Source: Flavobacterium pectinovorum (GTDB lineage Bacteria; Bacteroidota; Bacteroidia; Flavobacteriales; Flavobacteriaceae). From it: a DNA stretch of 64,000 bases. The notes beneath the pieces were generated by a model. It had not been told where the DNA came from and made no database searches. It saw nothing but the letters and a program-made list of their open reading frames with translations. The DNA lies in assembly GCF_022802975.1 (NCBI RefSeq), contig NZ_JAFEVZ010000001.1, positions 124,001 through 188,000 on the forward strand. Reading direction: 5' to 3'. Of the stretch, positions 17,448-25,825 are shown one piece after another. Position 1 is the stretch's first letter, and the number at the start of each line of letters is the position of its first letter. Both the position numbers and the translations under genes were made by a program.

Positions 17448-18008
17448 ATGAAAATTATTCAGTTACATCAGGAAGAAACCAAAATAATAAAGTTGGCTGT
17501 CGAAAATAACCGACAAGCGCAACAGCAGATTTATAGTCGGTTTTCTTCAAAAATGTTGAGTGTTTGTCGTCAATATATTAAAGACATCCAATTGGCAGAA
17601 GATGTAATGATAACCGCTTTCATGAAAGTATTTACGAATCTGAAGAGTTTTGAACACAAAGGTAGTTTTGAAGGCTGGATTCGTCGAATTATGGTTAACG
17701 AATGTATTTCGTATTCAAGGGTTCAGAAAAAAGTAAAATTTGCCGAAGATGAATTTTTTATAGAAGAAAGTTTCAACGAAATCGACAGTCAGTTTACAGT
17801 AGAACAGATTCAGTATTTAATTGATGCTTTGCCGGATGGCTACAAAATGGTTTTCAATTTATATGCGATTGAAGGGTATAAACACAATGAAATTGCAAAG
17901 ATGTTAGGTATTAATGAAGGAACATCAAAATCGCAATTATCGCACGCAAGAAAAATGCTGCAAACAAAAATTACTATTTTAAAAAAACAAGATAATGGAA
18001 CCGAATAA
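17448..18008 (+). CDS. ECF-type RNA polymerase sigma factor
   Basis: A 186-residue sigma-70 family protein with regions 2 and 4 only. Region 2 holds YIKDIQLAEDVMITAFMKVFTNLKSF, and the C-terminal helix-turn-helix is YAIEGYKHNEIAKMLGINEGTSKSQLSHARK. This is the Bacteroidetes type that usually pairs with a membrane anti-sigma. The next gene starts 14 bp before the stop and encodes a single-pass membrane protein, which fits such a partner. The target genes are not visible. Confidence 0.9.
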   Translation: MKIIQLHQEETKIIKLAVENNRQAQQQIYSRFSSKMLSVCRQYIKDIQLAEDVMITAFMKVFTNLKSFEHKGSFEGWIRRIMVNECISYSRVQKKVKFAEDEFFIEESFNEIDSQFTVEQIQYLIDALPDGYKMVFNLYAIEGYKHNEIAKMLGINEGTSKSQLSHARKMLQTKITILKKQDNGTE

Positions 18009-18705
18009 TTTTGAAAAGGATTTCCGTGAAAAACTAAATCAGCGCACCATTGAACCAGGTAATAAAGCCTGGGATAGATTGGATGCGATGCTTAGTGTAG
18101 CCGAAGAGAAGAAGCCGGGAAAGAGTAATAAATGGCTTTATGTTGCAGCAAGTGTTGTTGGTTTTTTGTTGGTTGGAACTTTCTTTTTTAATCAAAATAA
18201 GAATGCAGATGAAACGCCAAAAAGTGTCGTTGTTGAAGAGAATGCTAAAAAAGATTCGGTTGTAAAATCAGTTTCGAATGACTCAGATTTAGTAAAAACA
18301 GAAATTGCGGTTGTAGAAAATCCTTCAAAGGAAAATTTAAATAAAGAAGAAAAAAAACGTAATCAAATCTCAAATAAAATTATACAAAATGAATCAAATC
18401 AAATAGCGGAGTCTTCAGTCATCATCAAAAACAATCAGGAAAAACAATCAATCAACAATCAAACAGTAATTGCAGAAAATGCTAAAAATTCAAATGTCGA
18501 TCAATTATTAGAAACAGCAGAAAATAAAGTTATCGCAGAAAATTCGGTTAAAACAAAATCAAAGATAAAAGTAAATGTGAACGATTTACTTAATCAGGTC
18601 GATGGAGAGTTAGAACTTTCGTTCAGGGAAAAAGTAATTTCAAAAGTCAATAAAAATTACCAGACAGTAAAAGTTGCCGTAGCCAGCCGAAATCAGCAGG
18701 AATAA
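17995..18705 (+). CDS. Probable anti-sigma factor, single-pass membrane protein
   Basis: A 236-residue protein overlapping the sigma gene by 14 bp. The N-terminal ~45 residues (FEKDFREKLNQRTIEPGNKAWDRLDAML) are cytoplasmic-like, followed by one membrane helix (WLYVAASVVGFLLVGTFFF, ~51-69). The rest is a polar Asn/Lys/Glu-rich region likely outside the inner membrane. This layout is common in anti-sigma partners of Bacteroidetes ECF factors. No zinc-binding anti-sigma motif is seen, so the role rests on context. Confidence 0.65.
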   Translation: MEPNNFEKDFREKLNQRTIEPGNKAWDRLDAMLSVAEEKKPGKSNKWLYVAASVVGFLLVGTFFFNQNKNADETPKSVVVEENAKKDSVVKSVSNDSDLVKTEIAVVENPSKENLNKEEKKRNQISNKIIQNESNQIAESSVIIKNNQEKQSINNQTVIAENAKNSNVDQLLETAENKVIAENSVKTKSKIKVNVNDLLNQVDGELELSFREKVISKVNKNYQTVKVAVASRNQQE

Positions 18706-18712
18706 TTGGCAA

Positions 18713-18800
18713 TGTCAATTTCAATCTCAAAAATCAATTTAGACAATCAACCAACAACAATCATCAATTAAAAAATCATCAATCAATTTAAAAAATCAAT
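18713..18800 (+). repeat. AATCA-rich low-complexity spacer
   Basis: The spacer repeats CAATC, AAATCA and ATCAATTTA many times (ATCAATTAAAAAATCATC, then ATCAATTTAAAAAATC). It separates the anti-sigma gene from the barrel gene. No hairpin was seen. Confidence 0.5.
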
Positions 18801-18801
18801 C

Positions 18802-19833
18802 ATGAAAAATTTTACCATTCACCTCGTTATTTTAGTCTTTTTATTTGTCAGTAAAGTGTTAGGACAGGAAACTTTTGAATCAAGAGCGAAGCATATTGCG
18901 ATTAAAATAGAGAAAATTACTAAGGAAGAAAAAGAAACACTTAAATTAGAAATTGAAGCCGTAAATGAACAGTTATCCGAAGGAAAGATAACGCGCGAAC
19001 AGGCAGACAAACGCAAAAAAGAATTAGCTGAAGCCAGAGCGGTTATTATTGAAGAAAAAGTGACTTTGGCGCAAAACGAACTAAATGAACTTGTGCAGGA
19101 AAAAGTTGACGGAAAACTAAAAGAAAAAGATATTCCATCTTCTTATACGATTCGTTGGTCCAGAAAAAACAGTGATAAAGATTCTATTCGTGGAGAAAAA
19201 AGAACTACTTCTCAATTTGTTTTTGCAGCGGGTCTCAATAACATGATGGCTGACGGTGAACTTCAGGATTCAAATTACAAGTTTATGGGGTCGCATTTTT
19301 ACGAATGGGGTTTTACCTATAACACACGATTAATAAAAACGGATAATTTATTGCATGCTAAATACGGATTGTCATTAATGTACAATAATATTCGTCCGAC
19401 AAATAATCGCAGTTTTGTGGTAAACGGTAATCAAACCGATTTAGAGGTTAATCCGGTAAATTTAAAAGAGTCACGTTTTAGAAATGTATATTTAGTTGTT
19501 CCGGTTCATTTAGAATTTGATTTTACAAAACCAAAAGAAAGCAACGGAAATACTTATTTCAAAACCCATAAAAGTTTTCGTTTTGGGGTTGGAGGTTATG
19601 CCGGAATTAACTTAAAATCAAAACAAATTTTAAAGTTTGAAGAAGATGATTTAAAGTATAAATCGACGATAAAAGGCGAATACAATGTAAATAACTTCAT
19701 TTACGGATTAAGTTCCTACATTGGTTACAAAGAATTGAGTTTGTATTTAAAGTATGATTTGAATCCGTTGTTTCAGGATAATTTAGTGAAAGAAAATAAT
19801 ATTTCGTTAGGACTTCGTTTCGATTTTAATTAA
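18802..19833 (+). CDS. Exported coiled-coil plus beta-barrel protein
   Basis: A 343-residue protein with a signal peptide (FTIHLVILVFLFVSKVLGQ). Residues ~25-110 form a strongly charged coiled coil (KIEKITKEEKETLKLEIEAV, RKKELAEARAVIIEEKVT). The remainder has alternating polar and hydrophobic strands ending in NISLGLRFDFN, typical of a small outer-membrane barrel. It probably forms the third gene of the sigma/anti-sigma unit, 96 bp downstream across an AATCA-rich spacer. It could be an envelope sensor or target; that is inference. Confidence 0.65.
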   Translation: MKNFTIHLVILVFLFVSKVLGQETFESRAKHIAIKIEKITKEEKETLKLEIEAVNEQLSEGKITREQADKRKKELAEARAVIIEEKVTLAQNELNELVQEKVDGKLKEKDIPSSYTIRWSRKNSDKDSIRGEKRTTSQFVFAAGLNNMMADGELQDSNYKFMGSHFYEWGFTYNTRLIKTDNLLHAKYGLSLMYNNIRPTNNRSFVVNGNQTDLEVNPVNLKESRFRNVYLVVPVHLEFDFTKPKESNGNTYFKTHKSFRFGVGGYAGINLKSKQILKFEEDDLKYKSTIKGEYNVNNFIYGLSSYIGYKELSLYLKYDLNPLFQDNLVKENNISLGLRFDFN

Positions 19834-19858
19834 GAATATAATTTGGTTAGTTAGTAGA

Positions 19859-19887
19859 AAAGGCGCTTCGAAAGAGGTGCTTTTTTT
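19859..19887 (+). terminator. Probable terminator of the sigma-factor unit
   Basis: An imperfect hairpin, AAAGGCGCTTC with GAGGTGCTTT, runs into seven T residues, 26 bases after the stop at 19833. Confidence 0.6.
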
Positions 19888-19949
19888 ATGTAAAACAAGT
19901 AATTTTCAGGATGGATTTATGTACTTTTACAGGCTTTCAACTTTAAAAA

Positions 19950-19957
19950 TATTTTTG
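19950..19957 (+). promoter_or_regulatory. -7 box of dnaG, placed for a leaderless TTG start
   Basis: TATTTTTG ends 4 bases before the TTG at 19962, the same spacing as at rlmN. The mRNA may start at the start codon itself. Confidence 0.5.
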
Positions 19958-19961
19958 CGTT

Positions 19962-22028
19962 TTGATTTCACAAAGTACAATTGATTCTGTTTTTGAAACT
20001 GCTCGTGTAGAGGAGGTTATTGGTGATTTTGTTAATTTAAAACGTGCCGGAAGTAACTTTAAGGGTTTGAGTCCTTTTTCAGATGAGCGCTCGCCATCGT
20101 TTATGGTTTCTCCTGCAAAGGGGATCTGGAAAGATTTTAGTACAGGAAAAGGTGGGAACTCTGTTAAATTTTTAATGGAGCACTCGCAATTTACGTACCC
20201 GGAAGCCATTCGGTATTTAGCCAAAAAGTACAATATTGAGATTGAAGAAACCGAACAGACAGATGCTGAAAAAGCCATAACTGATGTTCGCGAAAGTATG
20301 TATCTGGTTTCAGAATTTGCAAAAGAATATTTTCATAAAACACTTTTAAATTCAGAGGAAGGAAAAGCTATTGGGCTTTCGTATTTTAAAGAAAGAGGTT
20401 TTACAAATGAAACCATCAAAAAATTTAGTCTGGGGTATTCTCCCGAAACCTGGGACGCTTTAACCAAAGAAGCTTTAGGTAAAGGATATAAACTCGAATT
20501 TCTGGAAAGTACAGGTTTGACAATTCCAAGAGATGACCGTCCTTTTGATCGTTTTAAAGGGCGGGTAATGTTTCCTATAGAAAGTATGTCCGGACGTGTT
20601 TTAGGATTTGGAGGACGTATTTTAACGAATGATAAAAAAGCAGCAAAATACTTAAACTCGCCTGAAAGTGAGATTTATCATAAAAGCAAGGTGCTTTACG
20701 GAATTTTTCAGGCCAAACAATCAATCGCCAAACAAAATAATTGTTATTTGGTTGAAGGATATACAGATGTTATTCAGTTTCATCAGGCCGGAATCGAAAA
20801 TGTTGTGGCTTCATCAGGAACCGCATTAACTCCAGATCAGATTCGTTTGATAAATCGTCTGACTCGAAATATTACAGTTCTTTTTGACGGAGATGCTGCT
20901 GGTTTGAGGGCTTCTATTCGCGGAATCGATTTGATTCTGGAAGAGGGGATGAATGTAAGGGTTTGTTCTTTTCCTGATGGGGAAGATCCGGATAGTTTTG
21001 CCCGGAAAAATTCTTATGATGATCTGGTTGCTTATTTAGAAGAAAACAGCAAAGACTTTATACAGTTCAAAGCTTCAATTTTGATGAAAGAAGCTAAGAA
21101 CGATCCAATAAAAAAAGCAGATTTGATTCGGGATATGGTTACCAGTATTTCTAAAATACCGGATCGTATTCAGCGTGAAGTTTATACGCAGGAATGTGCG
21201 CGAATTATGGATATCTCTGAGCAGGTTTTGATAAGTACGCTGGCACAGTTGATTCAAAAAGACATTACAGAAGCTAACAAAAAACAAAAACAGGAGCAAA
21301 AACCTTTTGAAGTTGTTAGAAATCAACAGTCAAAAAACACTCAGTTTTCAGGAGGTGATCCGGAAGATCCAAGAAATGGACCGCCAGAGGATTATTATCC
21401 GGGAGAGGCAGGATATTCAGTACAGCAACAAGCAGAACAGGTTGATATATTGTATCGTTTGGAGCGAAAAGTAATTGAGATTTTATTGCTTTATGGTGAT
21501 AAAACAGAAGAATTTGAAGATGTGCTTCTGAAAAATAATGAAGAAGGGGAAATTGTAATGGTGTCTGAAAAGAAGGAATACAAAGTTTTTCAGCGAATTT
21601 ATCTGAGCTTACAGGAAGATGAAGTAGAGCTTTCTAATAATTTGTTTCGGGATATTTTTACAGATTTAATTGGTTTCTATCTTCAAAATGATAAATTTAG
21701 TCTGGAACAATATTTAATGCGTTTGCAGCCTGATTTTGCTCAGGAAGTCACAGATATTTTAATGGAAGATGAAAAAGTGACACTGCACAATTGGGAAGGT
21801 CAAAATATTTTTTCAAAAAGCAAACAGGAAGGTATTGCTCAATATGTTACCGAGACAATTATGTCAATGCGCTGGTTTTTGGTTGATCGCATTATCGAAG
21901 AACTAAAAAGCTCTATAAAACCTGATAATTCAGATAATACAGAGCTTTTGTCTATGGTGGTTGATTACTCAAAATTAGTTAATTCCTTTTCGAAAAAACT
22001 AGGAAGAGTAATGTCACGATACCATTAA
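19962..22028 (+). CDS. dnaG: DNA primase DnaG lacking zinc-ribbon ligands
   Basis: A 688-residue primase that makes RNA primers at the replication fork. The N-terminal CHC2 fold is recognisable (GLSPFSDERSPSF, KGIWKDFSTGKGGN), but the four usual zinc ligands are replaced by Ser37, Ser40, Asp58 and Thr61. The Toprim domain is intact, with YLVEGYTDV (Glu) and VLFDGDAAGL (Asp-x-Asp). The C-terminal ~200 residues would bind the helicase. Start TTG 19962 is chosen because it gives the conserved MISQSTIDSVFETARVEEVI opening. Its last 4 bp overlap the convergent regulator gene. Confidence 0.93.
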   Translation: MISQSTIDSVFETARVEEVIGDFVNLKRAGSNFKGLSPFSDERSPSFMVSPAKGIWKDFSTGKGGNSVKFLMEHSQFTYPEAIRYLAKKYNIEIEETEQTDAEKAITDVRESMYLVSEFAKEYFHKTLLNSEEGKAIGLSYFKERGFTNETIKKFSLGYSPETWDALTKEALGKGYKLEFLESTGLTIPRDDRPFDRFKGRVMFPIESMSGRVLGFGGRILTNDKKAAKYLNSPESEIYHKSKVLYGIFQAKQSIAKQNNCYLVEGYTDVIQFHQAGIENVVASSGTALTPDQIRLINRLTRNITVLFDGDAAGLRASIRGIDLILEEGMNVRVCSFPDGEDPDSFARKNSYDDLVAYLEENSKDFIQFKASILMKEAKNDPIKKADLIRDMVTSISKIPDRIQREVYTQECARIMDISEQVLISTLAQLIQKDITEANKKQKQEQKPFEVVRNQQSKNTQFSGGDPEDPRNGPPEDYYPGEAGYSVQQQAEQVDILYRLERKVIEILLLYGDKTEEFEDVLLKNNEEGEIVMVSEKKEYKVFQRIYLSLQEDEVELSNNLFRDIFTDLIGFYLQNDKFSLEQYLMRLQPDFAQEVTDILMEDEKVTLHNWEGQNIFSKSKQEGIAQYVTETIMSMRWFLVDRIIEELKSSIKPDNSDNTELLSMVVDYSKLVNSFSKKLGRVMSRYH

Positions 22029-22654
22029 ATGATTTCTAAAGTCTTAGCTTTATTAACCAAGTCAACTAAATTAGTCACGTTTAATTTAGTCAATAGTCTT
22101 AGTTTGTAAGTACTAATTGTTTTTTCGTTCAGGTTTAAAATTTTAGAAATTTCATTGTTCTTTTTACCGTCACTTAAGTAACGTAAAACTTCAATTTCAC
22201 GGTTAGAAAGTTTTCTGTACAAACGTTCGCTTTTGCTTTGTTTAGCAATAAGCGCCATGTTTTTACGTACAGTTTCATTGATAATAACTTTTCCTTCGTG
22301 TACCTTGATAATTGAAACACCTAATGTTTCAAGTTTCTCTGTTTTGTGCACATACCCGGAAACTCCCGCCTTAATTGCATTTGGAGCATACATTTGCTCA
22401 GCAAGATCACTAAAAATTACAATTTTCGTTTTTGGGAAATTTTTCAAAATTGACTTTACTTCAAAAATACTTGAAAGACCTTCTAATTCCAGATCCAGAA
22501 TTAGGATGTCAATCTCCTTTGTTTGAAGAATGTCTCTTACCATTGAAAAATTACCTACGTTGGCGACAATTGAAATTTGGTCATGGTCTTTAAAATACGA
22601 CTTAACACCAAAGTGAGTCACAGGGTGGTTGTCTGCTAGACATACTTTAATCAT
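22025..22654 (-). CDS. Response regulator, NarL/FixJ type
   Basis: A 209-residue protein. The receiver domain has Asp8-Asn9 in the acidic pocket (usually two acids), phospho-acceptor Asp54 in LILDLELEG and Lys104 in GYVHKTE. The C-terminal LuxR-type helix-turn-helix is KLSNREIEVLRYLSDGKKNN through EKTISTYKLRLL. No histidine kinase is adjacent, so it is an orphan regulator in this window. It follows nadE by 91 bp on the same strand and overlaps dnaG tail to tail by 4 bp. Confidence 0.9.
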   Translation of the reverse strand: MIKVCLADNHPVTHFGVKSYFKDHDQISIVANVGNFSMVRDILQTKEIDILILDLELEGLSSIFEVKSILKNFPKTKIVIFSDLAEQMYAPNAIKAGVSGYVHKTEKLETLGVSIIKVHEGKVIINETVRKNMALIAKQSKSERLYRKLSNREIEVLRYLSDGKKNNEISKILNLNEKTISTYKLRLLTKLNVTNLVDLVNKAKTLEII

Positions 22655-22745
22655 AATTTTACCTTTTTAGAATTGTTCATTGTTTTTGGAGTTGTAAAAT
22701 TAATAAATAAATTCTGTAGTTTATAGCTGACAAATGTTAAAAATG

Positions 22746-23552
22746 CTATTTTAACGTTTTTGGTATTTCACAAACCGGTATTGCTTCCATTTTATGCTTG
22801 TTGTTGGTGTTTAAACGTTTGTAAATTTCAAAGACAGTTTTTTCACGTTCGCTGAAATCAGCTCCCGAATTTCCTGCTTCTTCAGCGAGCATTGCCCATT
22901 CTAGTTCGTCATAACTTGCTCCTAATTGATCTTCATCTGTCCTGTTATCGCCAAATAGACCATCTGTAGGTGCAGCTGTTAAAATCGAATGCGGAATTGT
23001 TAAAAATTCTCCCAAAGCATAAACGTCAGATTTCATTAAATCGGCAATTGGACTCAAATCTACTCCTCCGTCACCATATTTCGTGTAAAAACCAACGCCA
23101 AAATCTTCTACTTTATTACCGGTTCCGGCAACTAAAAGTCCATGAATTCCAGCCAGATAATATAAAGAAGTCATTCGTAAACGAGCGCGTGTATTGGCTA
23201 ATGAAAGATTTACTTTTGATTCATCATCAGATTTTGGTACGGCTGCTTTAAATGATTCAAATGTAGCGGTTAAATCAGTTATTGTGCTGGAAACATTCGG
23301 GAAGCGTTTTTTTAATTGTTCAATATGTTCTCTTCCTCTTGAAACCTGACTTTCTGCCTGATGAATAGGCATTTCAACACATAAAACCTTTAAACCGGTC
23401 TGGGCGCATAAAGTTGAGGTAACGGCAGAATCAACTCCTCCGGAAATTCCAATTACGAAACCATTCACTTTTGCTTTATTAGCATAATTTTTCAGCCACT
23501 CTACAATGTGGGTATTTACTTTTTCTGTTTGAATAGTGCTTTTTTTAGCCAT
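22746..23552 (-). CDS. nadE: NH3-dependent NAD+ synthase
   Basis: A 268-residue cytoplasmic enzyme that amidates deamido-NAD to NAD with ATP and ammonia. The PP-loop SGGVDS is at residues 37-42. GTGNKVEDFGVGFYTKYGDG and DLSPIADLMKSDV are the deamido-NAD and interface motifs. The length is that of the ammonia-dependent form without a glutaminase domain. The neighbouring gldB is divergent, with back-to-back -7 boxes at 23582-23599. The nadE-gldB-gldC order is that known from Flavobacterium johnsoniae. Confidence 0.95.
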   Translation of the reverse strand: MAKKSTIQTEKVNTHIVEWLKNYANKAKVNGFVIGISGGVDSAVTSTLCAQTGLKVLCVEMPIHQAESQVSRGREHIEQLKKRFPNVSSTITDLTATFESFKAAVPKSDDESKVNLSLANTRARLRMTSLYYLAGIHGLLVAGTGNKVEDFGVGFYTKYGDGGVDLSPIADLMKSDVYALGEFLTIPHSILTAAPTDGLFGDNRTDEDQLGASYDELEWAMLAEEAGNSGADFSEREKTVFEIYKRLNTNNKHKMEAIPVCEIPKTLK

Positions 23553-23581
23553 AATAATTCAAGTTTTAAGATGTAGGGATG

Positions 23582-23599
23582 TATATTTGCACAAATATT
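23582..23599. promoter_or_regulatory. Overlapping divergent -7 boxes of gldB and nadE
   Basis: The plus strand reads TATATTTG at 23582-23589. The minus strand reads AATATTTG at 23592-23599, one mismatch from TAnnTTTG. Together they form an 18-bp near-palindrome, so two polymerases could not occupy both at once. Confidence 0.5.
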
Positions 23600-23650
23600 T
23601 TTAAGTACATTTTTACTTAAGATAAGTAACACAAATCTAATTAAAATAAA

Positions 23651-24607
23651 ATGAAATTATATCGCTTTGTAATGGTTCTGTCCTTGTTTTTTTTATCATG
23701 TGATCAAAAAAACAAAGTAGAAAAAGCTGTTGAAGAAATTCCGGTTGATATTAAGGTAGAACGTTTTGATAAAGTTTTTTTTGAAAGCAAACCTGAGGAT
23801 TTAGCAAAAGTAAAAAAACAGTTTCCTTTCTTTTTTCCTGCAGGTAATGATGATAATGTTTGGTTGAGTAAAATGCAGGAACCAATCTGGAGAGAGGTTT
23901 ATAGTGAAGTTCAAAAAAAATATTCCAATTTTGAACCGGTTCGTAAAGAATTCAATACGCTTTTTCAGCATGTTAAATATTATTTTCCAAAAGTAAAAAC
24001 GCCAAAAGTTATTACAATAATCGGAGAGATGGATTATAATACTAAAGCTATTTATGCAGATAGTCTGGTTATCGTGGCACTGGAATTATATCTGGGGAAA
24101 GAACATAAATTCTATCCGTTTCCTAATTATCTGAAACAAAATTTTGAGGAAAGGCAAATCATGCCGGATGTTGTTTCGAGCTTTGCTTACAGAAATATTC
24201 CGGCTTATGCTGATAAAGATCTGATTTCGCAAATGATTTTTGAAGGAAAACAATTATATGCCAAAGATTTGCTTTTGCCTGAGTTTACAGATGCAGAAAA
24301 AATGGGTTACACACCTGAACAGATAAAATGGTGTGAAGAAAATGAAGCGTATATGTGGCGTTACTTTATCGAAAAAGAAATGTTGTATAGTGTAGATCCT
24401 AAGCTTACAACCCGATTTATAGTTCCGGCTCCGTTCTCTAAATTTTATCTGGAAATAGATAATGATTCTCCGGGAAGAGTGGGCGCATGGATTGGCTGGC
24501 AAGTGGTACGCTCGTATATGAAAAATAATAGTGTAACTTTGCCGGAATTATTAAAAATAAATGCAAAAGAAATTTTCGAAAAATCAAAATACAAACCTAA
24601 GAAATAA
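23651..24607 (+). CDS. gldB: Gliding motility lipoprotein GldB
   Basis: A 318-residue lipoprotein with signal MKLYRFVMVLSLFFLSC (acylated Cys17). The sequence matches GldB of gliding Bacteroidetes in order and composition (KVERFDKVFFE, WLSKMQEPIWREVY, DSPGRVGAWIGWQVVRSYM). GldB is required for gliding and for function of the type IX secretion machinery in F. johnsoniae. The stop codon abuts gldC (ATG at 24607), which fits one transcript. Confidence 0.93.
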   Translation: MKLYRFVMVLSLFFLSCDQKNKVEKAVEEIPVDIKVERFDKVFFESKPEDLAKVKKQFPFFFPAGNDDNVWLSKMQEPIWREVYSEVQKKYSNFEPVRKEFNTLFQHVKYYFPKVKTPKVITIIGEMDYNTKAIYADSLVIVALELYLGKEHKFYPFPNYLKQNFEERQIMPDVVSSFAYRNIPAYADKDLISQMIFEGKQLYAKDLLLPEFTDAEKMGYTPEQIKWCEENEAYMWRYFIEKEMLYSVDPKLTTRFIVPAPFSKFYLEIDNDSPGRVGAWIGWQVVRSYMKNNSVTLPELLKINAKEIFEKSKYKPKK

Positions 24608-24942
24608 TGTCAGATACAATAAAATCAGAAATTAAATTCAATATAGAATTAGACGAAAACCGTGTTCCGGAAAAATTATCCTGGACCGCTAAAGACGGAG
24701 GGGTAGAGGCTGAGGAAGCAAAAGCAATTATGCTTTCTATCTGGGACAGCAAAGCCAAAGAAAGCATGCGAATTGACTTATGGACAAAAGATATGCCGGT
24801 AGATGAAATGAAAATTTTCTTTCACCAAACATTAGTGGCAATGTCCGATACTTTTAAACGCGCTACGGATGACGAAAAAATGGCAGACACTATGAAAGAT
24901 TTCTGTGACTATTTTGCAGAAAAACTGGAATTAACCAGATAG
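24607..24942 (+). CDS. gldC: Gliding motility protein GldC
   Basis: A 111-residue soluble acidic protein without a signal peptide, starting one base inside the gldB stop codon. WTAKDGGVEAEEAKAIMLSIWD and MRIDLWTKDMPVDEMK are the conserved GldC segments. Loss of GldC impairs gliding in F. johnsoniae; its biochemical role is not known. A terminator follows at 24961-25008. Confidence 0.92.
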   Translation: MSDTIKSEIKFNIELDENRVPEKLSWTAKDGGVEAEEAKAIMLSIWDSKAKESMRIDLWTKDMPVDEMKIFFHQTLVAMSDTFKRATDDEKMADTMKDFCDYFAEKLELTR

Positions 24943-24960
24943 CAAAAAAATAATAAATAA

Positions 24961-25008
24961 AAAATTTCAAATTCTATGATTTACAACAATCTGGATTTGA
25001 AATTTTTT
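24961..25008. terminator. Terminator of gldBC, overlapping the convergent gene
   Basis: AAAATTTCAAAT (24961-24972) pairs with ATTTGAAATTTT (24995-25006), followed by T residues. The right arm is inside the last codons of the lipoprotein gene at 24981. Confidence 0.75.
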
Positions 25009-25616
25009 TTCTCCTCATAGGTAGGTAAGCGTTTTACAGGTTTGATTGAATTTTTTTTGATGTCATTTATGATTTTCCTGTAGCATCCCATTATTACTAC
25101 CGATGTGGGTTGGTTGGTAATACTAAGGTCTTCTTCCAGACATCCTCCGGCTGCTTGAGAGTAAATTATTTCACCGCGATTCAAATCGTACACTTCTAAA
25201 ATAATTTCTGCGTATGTCATCTGTTTTTTGTAATAAAAATGATTTTGAAATTCAAAACTACTAAAGTCGTTTTTTGCGTTTTTACATTTTATATTTACGT
25301 AATAATCAGAATCTGCTGCTTTTTTGAGATCCAAAATGGCTGCTTTGTCTAATTTCAAAGGGACTTGTTTCGTGGCTAAATATGATCGTTCGTCCATCGA
25401 ATACTTTACTCTTCTTCCTAAGTATTTTGAAAAATCAGCTATGACAAAACGAGTTAGTTTTGTTTTTGTATTTTGATCAACTTCAATATCGCCGATAAGC
25501 CAGGTACCTTTAGAAAAATCCAGACTATTCACTTTATCTGTACTATGTAAAAAGTAGTGCGTGACATTGCAGGAGGATAAAAATAATAAAAGTAAATAGT
25601 AAAGAGTTTTCTTCAT
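24981..25616 (-). CDS. Hypothetical lipoprotein
   Basis: A 211-residue protein with a lipoprotein signal (LYYLLLLFLSSC). Visible segments are VNSLDFSKGTWLIGDIEVD, YYVNIKCKNAKND and YAEIILEVYDLNRGEIIYSQ; the last looks like a beta-rich domain with a secretin or LPP20-like feel, but no family is recognised. It is a single minus-strand gene facing gldBC, with its own -7 box at 25640-25647. Confidence 0.7.
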   Translation of the reverse strand: MKKTLYYLLLLFLSSCNVTHYFLHSTDKVNSLDFSKGTWLIGDIEVDQNTKTKLTRFVIADFSKYLGRRVKYSMDERSYLATKQVPLKLDKAAILDLKKAADSDYYVNIKCKNAKNDFSSFEFQNHFYYKKQMTYAEIILEVYDLNRGEIIYSQAAGGCLEEDLSITNQPTSVVIMGCYRKIINDIKKNSIKPVKRLPTYEEKKNFKSRLL

Positions 25617-25639
25617 AAAAGAATGAAATTAATTTAGGT

Positions 25640-25647
25640 CAAATATA
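25640..25647 (-). promoter_or_regulatory. -7 box of the hypothetical lipoprotein gene
   Basis: The minus strand reads TATATTTG, 24 bases upstream of the ATG at 25616. Confidence 0.5.
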
Positions 25648-25722
25648 ATTTAAAAAAAAAGATAATGCTTTAAGGTTGTTCATTAAAATAATAATTCAGG
25701 ATTCAAAGAATGATTAATAGTA

Positions 25723-25825
25723 AAAAATCCCAAACTCTATATTTAAAATGGAATTTGGGATTTTTATATTGAAAGTTTTTTTTTCAGTGGAATTTGGAAT
25801 TTCTAAAGTTGAAATTTAAAACTGT
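25723..25825. repeat. TTGGAATTT-family repeat with terminator hairpin
   Basis: AAAAATCCCAAA (25723-25734) pairs with TTTGGGATTTTT (25754-25765) and probably ends the engB transcript, which reads leftward. TGGAATTTGGAATTTCTAAAG follows at ~25789, running to the end of engB. Similar pieces occur at 17331, 32813 and 44309. Confidence 0.6.
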
